64,000 nt of DNA from Candidatus Saccharibacteria bacterium UBA2952 (lineage in GTDB: Bacteria > Patescibacteriota > Saccharimonadia > Saccharimonadales > Saccharimonadaceae): assembly GCA_002348605.1 (NCBI GenBank), contig DEBQ01000004.1, positions 6,631-70,630 on the forward strand, in the 5' to 3' direction. The position numbers and the translations under genes were made by a program. The notes beneath the pieces are model-generated. The model did no database searches and was not told the DNA's origin. It saw only the letters and a program-made list of their open reading frames with translations. This document shows, one piece after another, positions 57,080-64,000 of the stretch; the first letter of the stretch is position 1; each line of letters begins with the position of its first letter.

Positions 57080-57569
57080 TTATAAAGGACATCTCGTTGG
57101 CGGGGCGGTTGTAACTGGCGCGTTCACGGCGCTTATTTCATTTGCACCGGTTGAGAAGTTTGCCGAGTATGCACATGTGCTGCAGGATTGGCAGGCGCTG
57201 ACAGCGGTGTTCGTAATTGGCTTGTTGTTCGCACTGTTTCCTGATGTCGATACGAACAGTAAAGGGCAGGACATATTTTATTGGATTTTATTTCCGGTAG
57301 ACGTTCTATTAATTTATTCAGGCCATTTGCAAGCGGCCGCGTATTTGGGACTAGTCGGAATGCTACCAGTACTCACGCATCATCGTGGTTGGACGCACAC
57401 CAAGTGGGCGATGGTGCTAATCCCGCTGCCAATTATTATTGTGCCGTATTTGTATAGCGACAAAGTGCTGGCATTCAGCCTAGTGCTCTACGGCGCGGCA
57501 GTCGCAGGTTACTTTAGCCACTTACTGCTAGATGGTCTAATTTGGCGTAAATTCCGTATAAAAAATTAA
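57072..57569 (+). CDS. YdjM-like membrane metal-dependent hydrolase
   Basis: Membrane protein of about 165 residues with four hydrophobic segments. Putative metal ligands in the family pattern are present: LFPDVDT (Asp), THHRGWTHT (His cluster) and GYFSHLLLDGL (His/Asp). The family (LexA-regulated, membrane-bound hydrolase) has unknown substrates. GTG 57072 is preferred over GTG 57060 because GAGGTGGGG is then about six bases upstream. The start lies inside the AT-rich gene. Confidence 0.8.
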   Translation: MANYKGHLVGGAVVTGAFTALISFAPVEKFAEYAHVLQDWQALTAVFVIGLLFALFPDVDTNSKGQDIFYWILFPVDVLLIYSGHLQAAAYLGLVGMLPVLTHHRGWTHTKWAMVLIPLPIIIVPYLYSDKVLAFSLVLYGAAVAGYFSHLLLDGLIWRKFRIKN

Positions 57570-57590
57570 CCAAGAGCGTACAATAAAAGC

Positions 57591-59342
57591 ATGAAACGAA
57601 TACTCTTGGGGTTGAGTTCTGCGTTACTTGTAATTATGTTCGTGCCGAACGCGCATGCGGGTGTTAATGACTTTACGATTTCGAACTATGACATCAAATA
57701 CGAATTGTCGCAGGACAACAGCGGCCGGTCGCGACTAAAGACGGTCGAAACGATTACGGCGCAGTTCCCAAACTATGACCAGAACCACGGTATTGAACGT
57801 GCGATTCCGAAAGAATACGATGGCCACAAAGTTAGCTTAGATATTCAATCGGTCAAAAAGGCCGACGGTAGCAAATGGAATTACAGTACGTACGAATCGA
57901 ACGGCAACGAGGTGGTTGTGCGAATCGGAGATGCCGACAAGTACGTACAAGGTGAACAAACATACGTGATTACGTACACCCTGCGCGACGTTACGAAATA
58001 CTTTAGCGACGTGGATGCCGACGAATTTTACTGGGATACCAACGGTACCGCGTGGCAGGTGCCGATTAGCAAGTTAAACGTGGAACTGACGCTCGCCGGT
58101 AACTTGCGGCAAAGACTGAACGGCAATACGGCCTGTTACCAAGGCTGGAGTGGTTCAACCACGCCTTGCCAGCTAACCAGCAATGGGGCATCATTCAAAA
58201 CCAGTGCGAGTGGTTTGACAGCCAGTGAGAACGTGACAATCGCTATTGGGTTTAAGGCTGGAACATTCGCCAAATACGAACCGTCGCTCTGGGACCGCTT
58301 AGTGGGTCTGTACATGACGATATTCTTTTTAATGATTCCAGTGGCAATTGGCGTCATAGTTTGGCTTTCAATCCGTTGGAGCAATCTGTCTAACCGAAAA
58401 CGCGACCTCGGAACGGTGATTGCCGAGTACGTGCCGCCAAAAGACCAGAGTCTGACGGCGTCGGCGAGCTTACACAGAGGTATTGGTTCGTTGTTTACGG
58501 CGCAGCTACTTGATTTTGCCGTACGTGGTTACTTAAAGATTTACCAAACCCGCGAAAAATCGTTATTTAAGGCGGCGGAATACGACGTAGAGATTGCGAA
58601 AGACCTGAGCGATCTTAAACCAGAAGAACGTGAGATTCTCACCGACATATTCGGGTCGTTGCCAAAACCAGGCGAGAAACTGGCACTCAAGACACTAAAG
58701 AACAATACGTCGGTGTACAACCGCACGCTCGACAACGACAAAAAGCTGAAGAACTTGGTACGCGGCGAATACGGTCTACGTCAAAAAGATGAGCCCAAAC
58801 GAAAGTGGTTCAAGAACGCTGGTTGGGTGCTGTTCGCGTTTGCCATCGTGCTGTTCAATCCCATTCTGCTCTTCGTGGCAATCGTAGCGTTTTTGCTTGG
58901 CTATACGTTATGGCCGCTGACTGACAAGGGCTTGGAGTTATATCGCTATCTGAAAGGCCTGGAGCTTTACATAAAAGTTGCTGAAGCAGACCGTATAAAA
59001 ATGTTGCAAAGCCCTGAAGGTGCCGAAAAAACAGGCGGCGTAGACCCGAACGACCCTGCGCAGCTAATAAAACTTTACGAAAAAGCCCTACCGTACGCGG
59101 TACTGTTCGGGCAGGAAAAGGAATGGTCAAAACGAATTGGTGAGATTTACGCCACGAGCGGTAGCAATCCAACTTGGTATAACGGCGTTTCAGCATTTAA
59201 CGCAGCATCATTTAGCTCGGGTCTAAGCGGCTTTTCGACGGCTGCGGCTTATTCGTCAGCCAGCAGTTCGTCATCGGGCGGCTCAAGCGGCGGCGGGTCA
59301 TCTGGCGGTGGCGGAGGCGGTGGCGGAGGCGGTGGCTGGTAA
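57591..59342 (+). CDS. DUF2207 membrane protein with poly-glycine tail
   Basis: Protein of 583 residues. A signal peptide (about 1-23, ending AHA), an extracellular beta-rich DUF2207 domain (about 27-215), one membrane helix (about 237-258), a cytoplasmic part, two close helices (about 408-440), a second cytoplasmic region, and a C-terminal Ser/Gly stretch ending in a run of glycines and Trp. This is the usual DUF2207 layout; the function is unknown. TACAAT (57579-57584) is six bases before the ATG. Confidence 0.88.
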   Translation: MKRILLGLSSALLVIMFVPNAHAGVNDFTISNYDIKYELSQDNSGRSRLKTVETITAQFPNYDQNHGIERAIPKEYDGHKVSLDIQSVKKADGSKWNYSTYESNGNEVVVRIGDADKYVQGEQTYVITYTLRDVTKYFSDVDADEFYWDTNGTAWQVPISKLNVELTLAGNLRQRLNGNTACYQGWSGSTTPCQLTSNGASFKTSASGLTASENVTIAIGFKAGTFAKYEPSLWDRLVGLYMTIFFLMIPVAIGVIVWLSIRWSNLSNRKRDLGTVIAEYVPPKDQSLTASASLHRGIGSLFTAQLLDFAVRGYLKIYQTREKSLFKAAEYDVEIAKDLSDLKPEEREILTDIFGSLPKPGEKLALKTLKNNTSVYNRTLDNDKKLKNLVRGEYGLRQKDEPKRKWFKNAGWVLFAFAIVLFNPILLFVAIVAFLLGYTLWPLTDKGLELYRYLKGLELYIKVAEADRIKMLQSPEGAEKTGGVDPNDPAQLIKLYEKALPYAVLFGQEKEWSKRIGEIYATSGSNPTWYNGVSAFNAASFSSGLSGFSTAAAYSSASSSSSGGSSGGGSSGGGGGGGGGGGW

Positions 59343-59384
59343 GCCGCACTTCGCGCTATACTAATAACAGAAAAGGAGGCTAGC

Positions 59385-59609
59385 ATGGGCAACGCGTACG
59401 AACTAGACGGACAGCTGTTTACTAATGTCGGTGAATTCTTAGATGCCGTCGCACACGAATACAAACATGGAGATAAGGACTTAGCCGTTCAAGTACTTGA
59501 AGATTACGGCTTTACGTTAAGCGACATTAACGCCGGCGGTCATCAGCCGCACCCTAACGCGGCTCGCGACAATGCCGACCCAACACCACATGACGGTGAA
59601 ACGTCATGA
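59385..59609 (+). CDS. small protein ahead of the ABC transporter
   Basis: Protein of 74 residues, soluble, acidic in the first 55 residues (YELDGQLFTNVGEFLDAVAHEYKHGD, VLEDYGFTLSDINAGGHQPH) and disordered at the end. Function unknown. TATACT upstream and AAGGAGG before the ATG support expression. Its stop codon overlaps the start of the ATPase gene by 4 bp, so it belongs to the ABC operon. Confidence 0.65.
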   Translation: MGNAYELDGQLFTNVGEFLDAVAHEYKHGDKDLAVQVLEDYGFTLSDINAGGHQPHPNAARDNADPTPHDGETS

Positions 59610-60307
59610 TTGAACTGGCGCACGTTTCTAAGATTTACGGTAAGAAGCAGAACAAATTTACCGCCCTTGAAGGCATAAGCCTTGTTATCGAAAGTGGCAA
59701 AAGTGTCGCGATTGTTGGAAAAAGCGGGTCGGGTAAAAGTACGCTTATGCACATTATGAGCGGGCTTGACCGAGCGACCTCAGGAACGATTACGATTGAT
59801 GGCCAGGATATTTCACAATTGAAAAACCGGGCGCTCGATAAATTCCGGGCTGAAAAAATTGGTTTTATATTCCAATCGTTTTTTGTGCAGGCGAACGAAA
59901 CCTGCTTACAGAACGTGCTACTGCCGCTTGAGATATCACGCGCACCACGGTCTGAACGCATAAACATGGCAACGCGGGCACTTGAAGACGTTGAACTGCT
60001 TGAAAAGAAATCATCGAAAGCCAGGGACTTGTCTGGCGGACAAAAACAGCGACTGGCCATTGCGCGGGCAATCGTGTCGCACCCAGACATCATTTTCGCA
60101 GACGAGCCAACCGGTAACCTGGACACCGCGACCGGCGACAAGGTCGAAGAGTTACTATTCGACTTTAACAAGCGGCTCGGGAGCACGCTGGTGCTGGTAA
60201 CGCACGACGCCGACCTAGCTAAAAAGTGTGAAATCCAAATACATATGAAAGACGGAAAAATTGTCGATATCGTTGGGGCGGGGCAAAAGAAAGGGAAAAA
60301 GAAATGA
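59606..60307 (+). CDS. MacB/LolD-type ABC transporter ATP-binding protein
   Basis: ATPase of 233 residues. Walker A GKSGSGKST (about 37-45), Q-loop QSFFVQANETCLQNVLLPLE, signature DLSGGQKQR (about 141-149) and Walker B IIFADEPTGNLD (about 162-173). The sequence order matches the MacB/LolD/FtsE group. It pairs with the permease directly downstream (4-bp overlap). Likely acts on lipoproteins, peptides or antimicrobial stress rather than small-molecule transport. Confidence 0.93.
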   Translation: MIELAHVSKIYGKKQNKFTALEGISLVIESGKSVAIVGKSGSGKSTLMHIMSGLDRATSGTITIDGQDISQLKNRALDKFRAEKIGFIFQSFFVQANETCLQNVLLPLEISRAPRSERINMATRALEDVELLEKKSSKARDLSGGQKQRLAIARAIVSHPDIIFADEPTGNLDTATGDKVEELLFDFNKRLGSTLVLVTHDADLAKKCEIQIHMKDGKIVDIVGAGQKKGKKK

Positions 60308-61677
60308 GGATGCTCGACATTATCAGGCGGGCAGGCCGCAGCTTGCGGAGCGCCAAGGCTCGTACGTTACTGACTAGTCTTGCAATCGCTGTTGGTGCGT
60401 TTACGTTGACCCTTACGCTTGCCGCCGGCAATGGTATTAGCGCCTATGTTGACCGCTTGGTGGCAAGTAACTTCGACCCGTCAGAGCTGATTGTTGGCCG
60501 CGACAAAGAAGTTGAAAATACCGGTGCTCCAGACTCGTCACCACGTGAGTATGACGAATCGGTGGCGAGCGTATCATTTGGTGGGCAGGGCAACCTGCAA
60601 CTGAAGCAAATTAGCGACGACGACATTAAAAAGCTAGAGTCGCTAAGTTACGTTAAACAGGTACGACCCAACTACCAAATTGATGCCCGCTACATTACCC
60701 GCGAGGGAAGTAAGCGCTACAGCCTAAGCGTGCAGTCGTATAACCCAGGCCAGAAGCCAGAGCTCTCAGCAGGAACATTGCCTGGCCGTGACTTAAAGCC
60801 AGGTACGTTGGTGCTACCCGAGGCATACGTTAAACTACTTGGATTCAAAGATGCCAAGTCGGCAATAGGCAAGACGGTCGACATAGTGACACAACAGCCA
60901 TTTACCGAAGAGGCGATGAGAAGCTTTTTGGCCAGTGGCGCGTTAACCCAACCTGGCGCGACTACTCCTGAACCAAAGCGGCAAACCAGCGTGTTCACCA
61001 TAGCTGGCATAAGCAAACCAAGCGTCACCAGTTTGGCGACGGCCGGGTTGCCGGTCCTGCTTAGCTCTAGCGACGCCAAGGCCCTGTATGACTTTACCTC
61101 AGCCGGCACGCAGAACCACGGCAAATACCTATACGCTTACGTCCGGGTCGACGGTGCCGAAGACGTAAAAGTCGCGAATGATGCTAAGAAAAAACTCAAA
61201 GCTATGGGGTATTCAGTAGTGACTAGCCAGGATTTGCAGGCGAGCTTGCAAACCATAGTTGCCGTACTGCAAAGTCTTGTGGCAGTGTTCGCCATTATTA
61301 CCATCATTGCCAGCGTGTTCGGTATTGTGAACACGATGTACATTAGTGTATTGGAACGAACCCGAGAAATCGGACTAATGAAGGCATTGGGTATGCGCAG
61401 TAAATCGGTAGCTTGGCTGTTCAGGATTGAAGCTGCTTGGATTGGCTTTTTAGGCGGGGTGTTGGGCGCGACAGTCGCGGTACTTTTGAGTACTGCTGTT
61501 AATCCACTGCTCACAAAGCAGCTTAACCTTGGCAAAGGTAATACCATTCTTATGAACGACTGGGGGCAGATATTGCTGCTTATCGCCGCTCTGATATTCG
61601 TGGCCATTCTGGCTGGCTGGTTCCCAGCGCGTAAGGCTGCCAAACTAGACCCGATTGAAGCCTTAAGGACAGAATAA
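60304..61677 (+). CDS. MacB-like FtsX-family ABC permease
   Basis: Permease of 457 residues: first helix (about 18-40), a long extracytoplasmic domain (about 45-320) and three helices at the C-terminal end (about 326-350, 378-402 and 418-438), the MacB/FtsX layout. The cytoplasmic motif LERTREIGLMKALGMR (about 348-363) contacts the ATPase. Together with 59606-60307 it makes a type VII mechanotransmission transporter. It overlaps the ATPase and the next gene by 4 bp and 1 bp. Confidence 0.9.
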   Translation: MRMLDIIRRAGRSLRSAKARTLLTSLAIAVGAFTLTLTLAAGNGISAYVDRLVASNFDPSELIVGRDKEVENTGAPDSSPREYDESVASVSFGGQGNLQLKQISDDDIKKLESLSYVKQVRPNYQIDARYITREGSKRYSLSVQSYNPGQKPELSAGTLPGRDLKPGTLVLPEAYVKLLGFKDAKSAIGKTVDIVTQQPFTEEAMRSFLASGALTQPGATTPEPKRQTSVFTIAGISKPSVTSLATAGLPVLLSSSDAKALYDFTSAGTQNHGKYLYAYVRVDGAEDVKVANDAKKKLKAMGYSVVTSQDLQASLQTIVAVLQSLVAVFAIITIIASVFGIVNTMYISVLERTREIGLMKALGMRSKSVAWLFRIEAAWIGFLGGVLGATVAVLLSTAVNPLLTKQLNLGKGNTILMNDWGQILLLIAALIFVAILAGWFPARKAAKLDPIEALRTE

Positions 61678-61928
61678 TGAGTGAACGATACGGAAATTTC
61701 GCCGAAGGAATGGGTATGGGCGAAATCAACGATAAGATAGATGAACTTAACGCGCGCATCAATAAATTGGAACAAGATATAAGAACGCTAATAGAGGCGC
61801 TCGAAGCAGGCCATATGACACACGAGGCGTATGTAATGGCGCATGAGCCACTCGACCAGCAGCTATCGATCGCGAAATACAACCGCGACGCATATTTGGC
61901 GCGGCTTGAATCGTGGGTGTCAGAGTAA
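61677..61928 (+). CDS. small coiled-coil protein in the ABC operon
   Basis: Protein of 83 residues, mainly one coiled coil (KIDELNARINKLEQDIRTLIEALEAG, about 21-46) followed by a second helix with LDQQLSIAKYNRDAYLARLES. No family recognised. The ATG overlaps the permease stop by 1 bp, so it is made with the transporter and may act as its accessory; this is inference. Confidence 0.6.
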   Translation: MSERYGNFAEGMGMGEINDKIDELNARINKLEQDIRTLIEALEAGHMTHEAYVMAHEPLDQQLSIAKYNRDAYLARLESWVSE

Positions 61929-61954
61929 TGGCCTTCTGATACACTTATTGGTAT

Positions 61955-63199
61955 ATGTTAGACATCCGCTACATCCGTGAAAATGCCGACAAGGTGCAAC
62001 AATCTGCCAAAGATAAAGGCTATGACGTTTCGATTTCAGACCTTTTGAAATTAGACGACGAACGACGTGAATTGCAGCAGCAAGTTGACGCTCTTCGCGA
62101 ACGGCGCAATGCGAACGCAGCAAGCATGAAAGGCGGCAAGCCGGAGCAGTCGGCCATAGATGAAGGCAAGCAGATAAAAGTTGAGTTGGCAGAACGTGAA
62201 GGCTACTTACAGAATGCCGAGGCGGAATACAATAAATTGCTATGGAATGTGCCAAACCTGACATTCGACGATGTACCGGTTGGCGGTGAAGAAGATAGTG
62301 TCGAAATCAAAAAGGTTGGTGAGCAGAAGACGGGCGCGAAAGACCATGTAGATTTTGCGACTGCGCGCGGATGGCTCGATTTTGAACGAGGAGCCAAAGT
62401 AGCCGGCGCGAAGTTTTACTATCTAAAAGGCGACTTAGCTTTGCTGGAAAACGCGGTGACGCAGTATGCGCTCGACTTTGTGATGAAAAAAGGTTTCACG
62501 TATCTAACTGTGCCACACCTGGTAAACCAACGAACACTGACCGGAACTGGCTTCGCCCCGCGAACCAGTGACCAGTCAGATGAGTATGCAATCGAAGGCG
62601 AAGACCTAAGTCTTATCGCAACGGCTGAGATTCCGCTGACCGGTATGCACGCCGACGAGATTATCGACGAAAAAGAATTGCCGCTGACTTACGCAGCTCT
62701 GAGCCCATGCTACCGCCGAGAAGCCGGCGCCGCCGGCAAGCATACGCGTGGTCTGTTCCGGGTTCACCAGTTCAATAAGCTCGAAATGTATGCATTCACG
62801 ACCGCTGAGGAATCGAAAGATATGCACGAACGTATATTAGGTGTCGAAGAAGAACTGTGGCAATCACTGGGCATTCCTTACCATGTCATCAACATCGCAA
62901 GTGGCGATTTGGGCGCGCCAGCTGCTAAGAAATACGACATAGAGTATTGGTCACCGGTTGACGAGATGTACCGCGAGCTGACTAGTTGCTCGAACTGCAC
63001 TGACTTTCAGACCAGAAACTTAAACGTTCGGGTGCGCCGCGCCGACGGCCGTGTTGAGATGATGCATTCGTTGAACGGTACCGCCGTTTCCTTGGCTCGA
63101 TCACTTGTAGCCATCATCGAGCACTATCAGAATGATGACGGTACCCTTCGCGTTCCAGACGTTCTCAAGCCGTATCTTGGCAACCGCGACACACTCTAA
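61955..63199 (+). CDS. serS: seryl-tRNA synthetase
   Basis: Charges tRNA-Ser. The 414 residues have the N-terminal antiparallel coiled coil (about 25-100) that grips the long tRNA arm, then class II motif 2 LSPCYRREAGAAGKHTRGLFRVHQFNKLE (about 247-275) and motif 3 LNGTAVSLARSLVAIIEHYQ (about 371-390), with TSCSNCTDFQTRNLNVR between them. Full normal length. TACACT (61940-61945) is nine bases before the ATG. Confidence 0.95.
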   Translation: MLDIRYIRENADKVQQSAKDKGYDVSISDLLKLDDERRELQQQVDALRERRNANAASMKGGKPEQSAIDEGKQIKVELAEREGYLQNAEAEYNKLLWNVPNLTFDDVPVGGEEDSVEIKKVGEQKTGAKDHVDFATARGWLDFERGAKVAGAKFYYLKGDLALLENAVTQYALDFVMKKGFTYLTVPHLVNQRTLTGTGFAPRTSDQSDEYAIEGEDLSLIATAEIPLTGMHADEIIDEKELPLTYAALSPCYRREAGAAGKHTRGLFRVHQFNKLEMYAFTTAEESKDMHERILGVEEELWQSLGIPYHVINIASGDLGAPAAKKYDIEYWSPVDEMYRELTSCSNCTDFQTRNLNVRVRRADGRVEMMHSLNGTAVSLARSLVAIIEHYQNDDGTLRVPDVLKPYLGNRDTL

Positions 63200-63247
63200 A
63201 GTGCTATAATATAAGTACAAGAACTTCTAACGAAGGAGGGCACTTAC

Positions 63248-63625
63248 ATGATCCAATCAATCGCAATCACAGGCGTCAAATACGACATCGATGATACGAC
63301 CCAAAAATACGTGATGCGAAAGATAGGACGGCTCGACAGATTCCTTCCACGGCACGCTCGAAAAAGTGTTACCGCCGAAGTAAAACTAAAAGAAGTTAAT
63401 CGGAATAACGGTAACAAATACGAAGCTGAAGTCATTCTGCACGTCCCCGACAAACAACTGGCTGCCAAGGATTCAACGGTCAACATGATCGCGGCGGTCG
63501 ACATTGTCGAAGCTAAAATCGTCAACCAGCTTCGAAAGTACAAGGACCTTCACCTTGGCCACACCGGCAGGGCGCGAGCAGTTTTGTCGCAGTTCAAGCG
63601 AAGCTACGACCGCGAAGCCGCCTAA
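63248..63625 (+). CDS. hpf: ribosome hibernation-promoting factor, short form
   Basis: Binds the decoding centre to store idle ribosomes. The 125 residues form the S30AE domain: MIQSIAITGVKYDIDDTTQKYVMRKIGRLDRFLPRH at the start, EVKLKEVNRNNGNKYEAEVIL and DMxAAVDxVExK-like MIAAVDIVEAKIVNQLRKYKD. The C-terminal dimer domain of long HPF is missing. GAAGGAGG lies upstream and TATAAT at 63205-63210. A terminator follows. Confidence 0.92.
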   Translation: MIQSIAITGVKYDIDDTTQKYVMRKIGRLDRFLPRHARKSVTAEVKLKEVNRNNGNKYEAEVILHVPDKQLAAKDSTVNMIAAVDIVEAKIVNQLRKYKDLHLGHTGRARAVLSQFKRSYDREAA

Positions 63626-63640
63626 CGGTAAAAACGATGT

Positions 63641-63674
63641 AAAACTGCCCGCTATGCAAACAGCGGGCAGTTTT
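63641..63674 (+). terminator. terminator after hpf
   Basis: AAAACTGCCCGCT (63641-63653) pairs perfectly, 13 bp, with AGCGGGCAGTTTT (63662-63674). Confidence 0.92.
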
Positions 63675-63722
63675 GTTACGATAAAAACATAAGAGTTTAA
63701 TCAAAAGGGAACACAAACACGC

Positions 63723-63806
63723 ATGACCCAGCAATTAGTCACATGCTTTTCAGCAGGCATATTTGCCGCCGTGGTATTCATGGTCGCCGTAGCGACGTTC
63801 GCGTAG
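63723..63806 (+). CDS. possible 27-residue single-helix membrane peptide
   Basis: ATG 63723 to TAG 63806 encodes 27 residues: a polar start (MTQQLVTCF) and a hydrophobic stretch SAGIFAAVVFMVAVATFA. It lies in the 237-bp gap between the hpf terminator and secA. AAAGGGA upstream is farther than usual, so expression is uncertain. It could be a small membrane peptide or a leader controlling secA. Confidence 0.35.
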   Translation: MTQQLVTCFSAGIFAAVVFMVAVATFA

Positions 63807-63864
63807 CGGGATTTACGCTATAATTTCAGGGGTATTCGGACTTCCAGCCAGGTCCGTTTCAGGG

Positions 63865-63870
63865 TATAAT
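63865..63870 (+). promoter_or_regulatory. -10 box ahead of secA
   Basis: TATAAT at 63865-63870, 41 bp before the secA ATG; another TATAAT lies at 63819-63824. The -35 boxes are weak. Confidence 0.5.
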
Positions 63871-63911
63871 AATGCGTAGTTTTGAACTAGGCTGATAAGA
63901 GACGAGGGAAT

Positions 63912-64000
63912 ATGCCAAAGATTACGAGGCAATCTGTTTTAACGAAAGTGTTTGGGGACCCGCAAAAGCGGATACTTCGCGGCTACGAAAAGAAGGTCGC
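63912..64000 (+). CDS. secA: preprotein translocase ATPase SecA, 5' end only
   Basis: The first 29 residues read MPKITRQSVLTKVFGDPQKR and continue ILRGYEKKV, the usual start of SecA (the LTKVFGDPxxRxLRxYxxxV helix). The gene runs out of the window, so no catalytic motifs are visible. It follows a small possible leader peptide and two TATAAT boxes. It would power export of the signal-peptide proteins listed above. Confidence 0.82.
   Translation, partial: MPKITRQSVLTKVFGDPQKRILRGYEKKV

Noticed and set aside
1..64000. tRNA and rRNA genes, CRISPR arrays, insertion sequences
   Set aside because: No cloverleaf with a GTTCGA-type loop outside coding sequence, no rRNA core sequence, no regularly spaced repeats and no transposase gene were seen.
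1..64000. Alternative genetic code (UGA read as Gly)
   Set aside because: All recognised genes end at normal stops, and UGA serves as a true stop at the ends of genes such as 4421-4879, so the standard code fits.

Overview
The window looks like part of a Patescibacteria/CPR chromosome, most probably a Candidatus Saccharibacteria (TM7) genome of about 50% GC using the standard genetic code. This is an inference from compact housekeeping genes with tiny intergenic gaps, repeated lineage-type small proteins (two DUF5663-like paralogues, DUF4190, DUF2207, DUF1295), a minimal division set (FtsA, FtsZ), ParA/ParB, type IV pilins, a VirB2-like pilin domain, and no amino acid, nucleotide or lipid biosynthesis pathways. 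No rRNA, tRNA or CRISPR was seen.

Layout: 1-3.0 kb rpsA-infB; 3.0-8.4 kb lineage-specific proteins of unknown function, interrupted by a strikingly GC-rich two-gene operon (4421-5706, minus strand) with a long folded leader; 8.4-11.8 kb fmt, def and priA; 11.9-14.7 kb a degenerate phosphoribosyltransferase, a structured element, a winged-helix regulator and recJ; 15.3-20.4 kb rpsU-yqeY-adk-map followed by ftsA, ftsZ and a zinc-less nrdR; 20.4-22.2 kb a membrane redox group (thioredoxin-like, VKOR, DUF1295); 22.2-25.5 kb a T-box riboswitch controlling a small acidic protein and ileS; 25.5-31.7 kb mixed small genes, a second GC-rich orphan gene, surface proteins, a sugar nucleotidyltransferase and rplU; 31.8-33.6 kb parA-parB followed by a second copy of the structured element; 33.6-41.7 kb lepB, LytR-CpsA-Psr, htrA, prmC, prfA, rpmE; 42.6-44.4 kb rpsB-tsf; 44.4-47.9 kb two type IV pilins around an opposite-strand SGNH hydrolase, and a pilin-tyrosine phosphatase fusion; 47.9-54.1 kb recF, frr-uppS-rseP-CPBP protease, proS, greA; 54.1-63.6 kb lysS, an AT-rich probable acquired gene, DUF2207 protein, a MacB-like ABC pair, serS, hpf; the window ends in the start of secA.

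Most genes serve translation (S1, S2, S21, L21, L31, IF-2, EF-Ts, RF1, RRF, PrmC, Fmt, Def, Map, four aminoacyl-tRNA synthetases, HPF), chromosome maintenance and division (PriA, RecJ, RecF, ParAB, FtsAZ), and export or envelope work (SecA, LepB, RseP, HtrA, LCP, UppS, pilins). Many transcription units appear leaderless: a good -10 hexamer lies 6-10 nt before the start codon with no Shine-Dalgarno sequence.

Most notable signals: (1) a pair of intergenic structured elements (12514-12636 and 33487-33582) that share a conserved core while all three helices differ in sequence yet remain base-paired; (2) an ultrashort-stem (class II type) T-box upstream of ileS; (3) GC-rich foreign-looking cassettes with chromosomal promoters, folded leaders and very stable 3' hairpins; (4) a secreted-looking VirB2-like/tyrosine phosphatase fusion; (5) an NrdR without any zinc-ligand cysteine.
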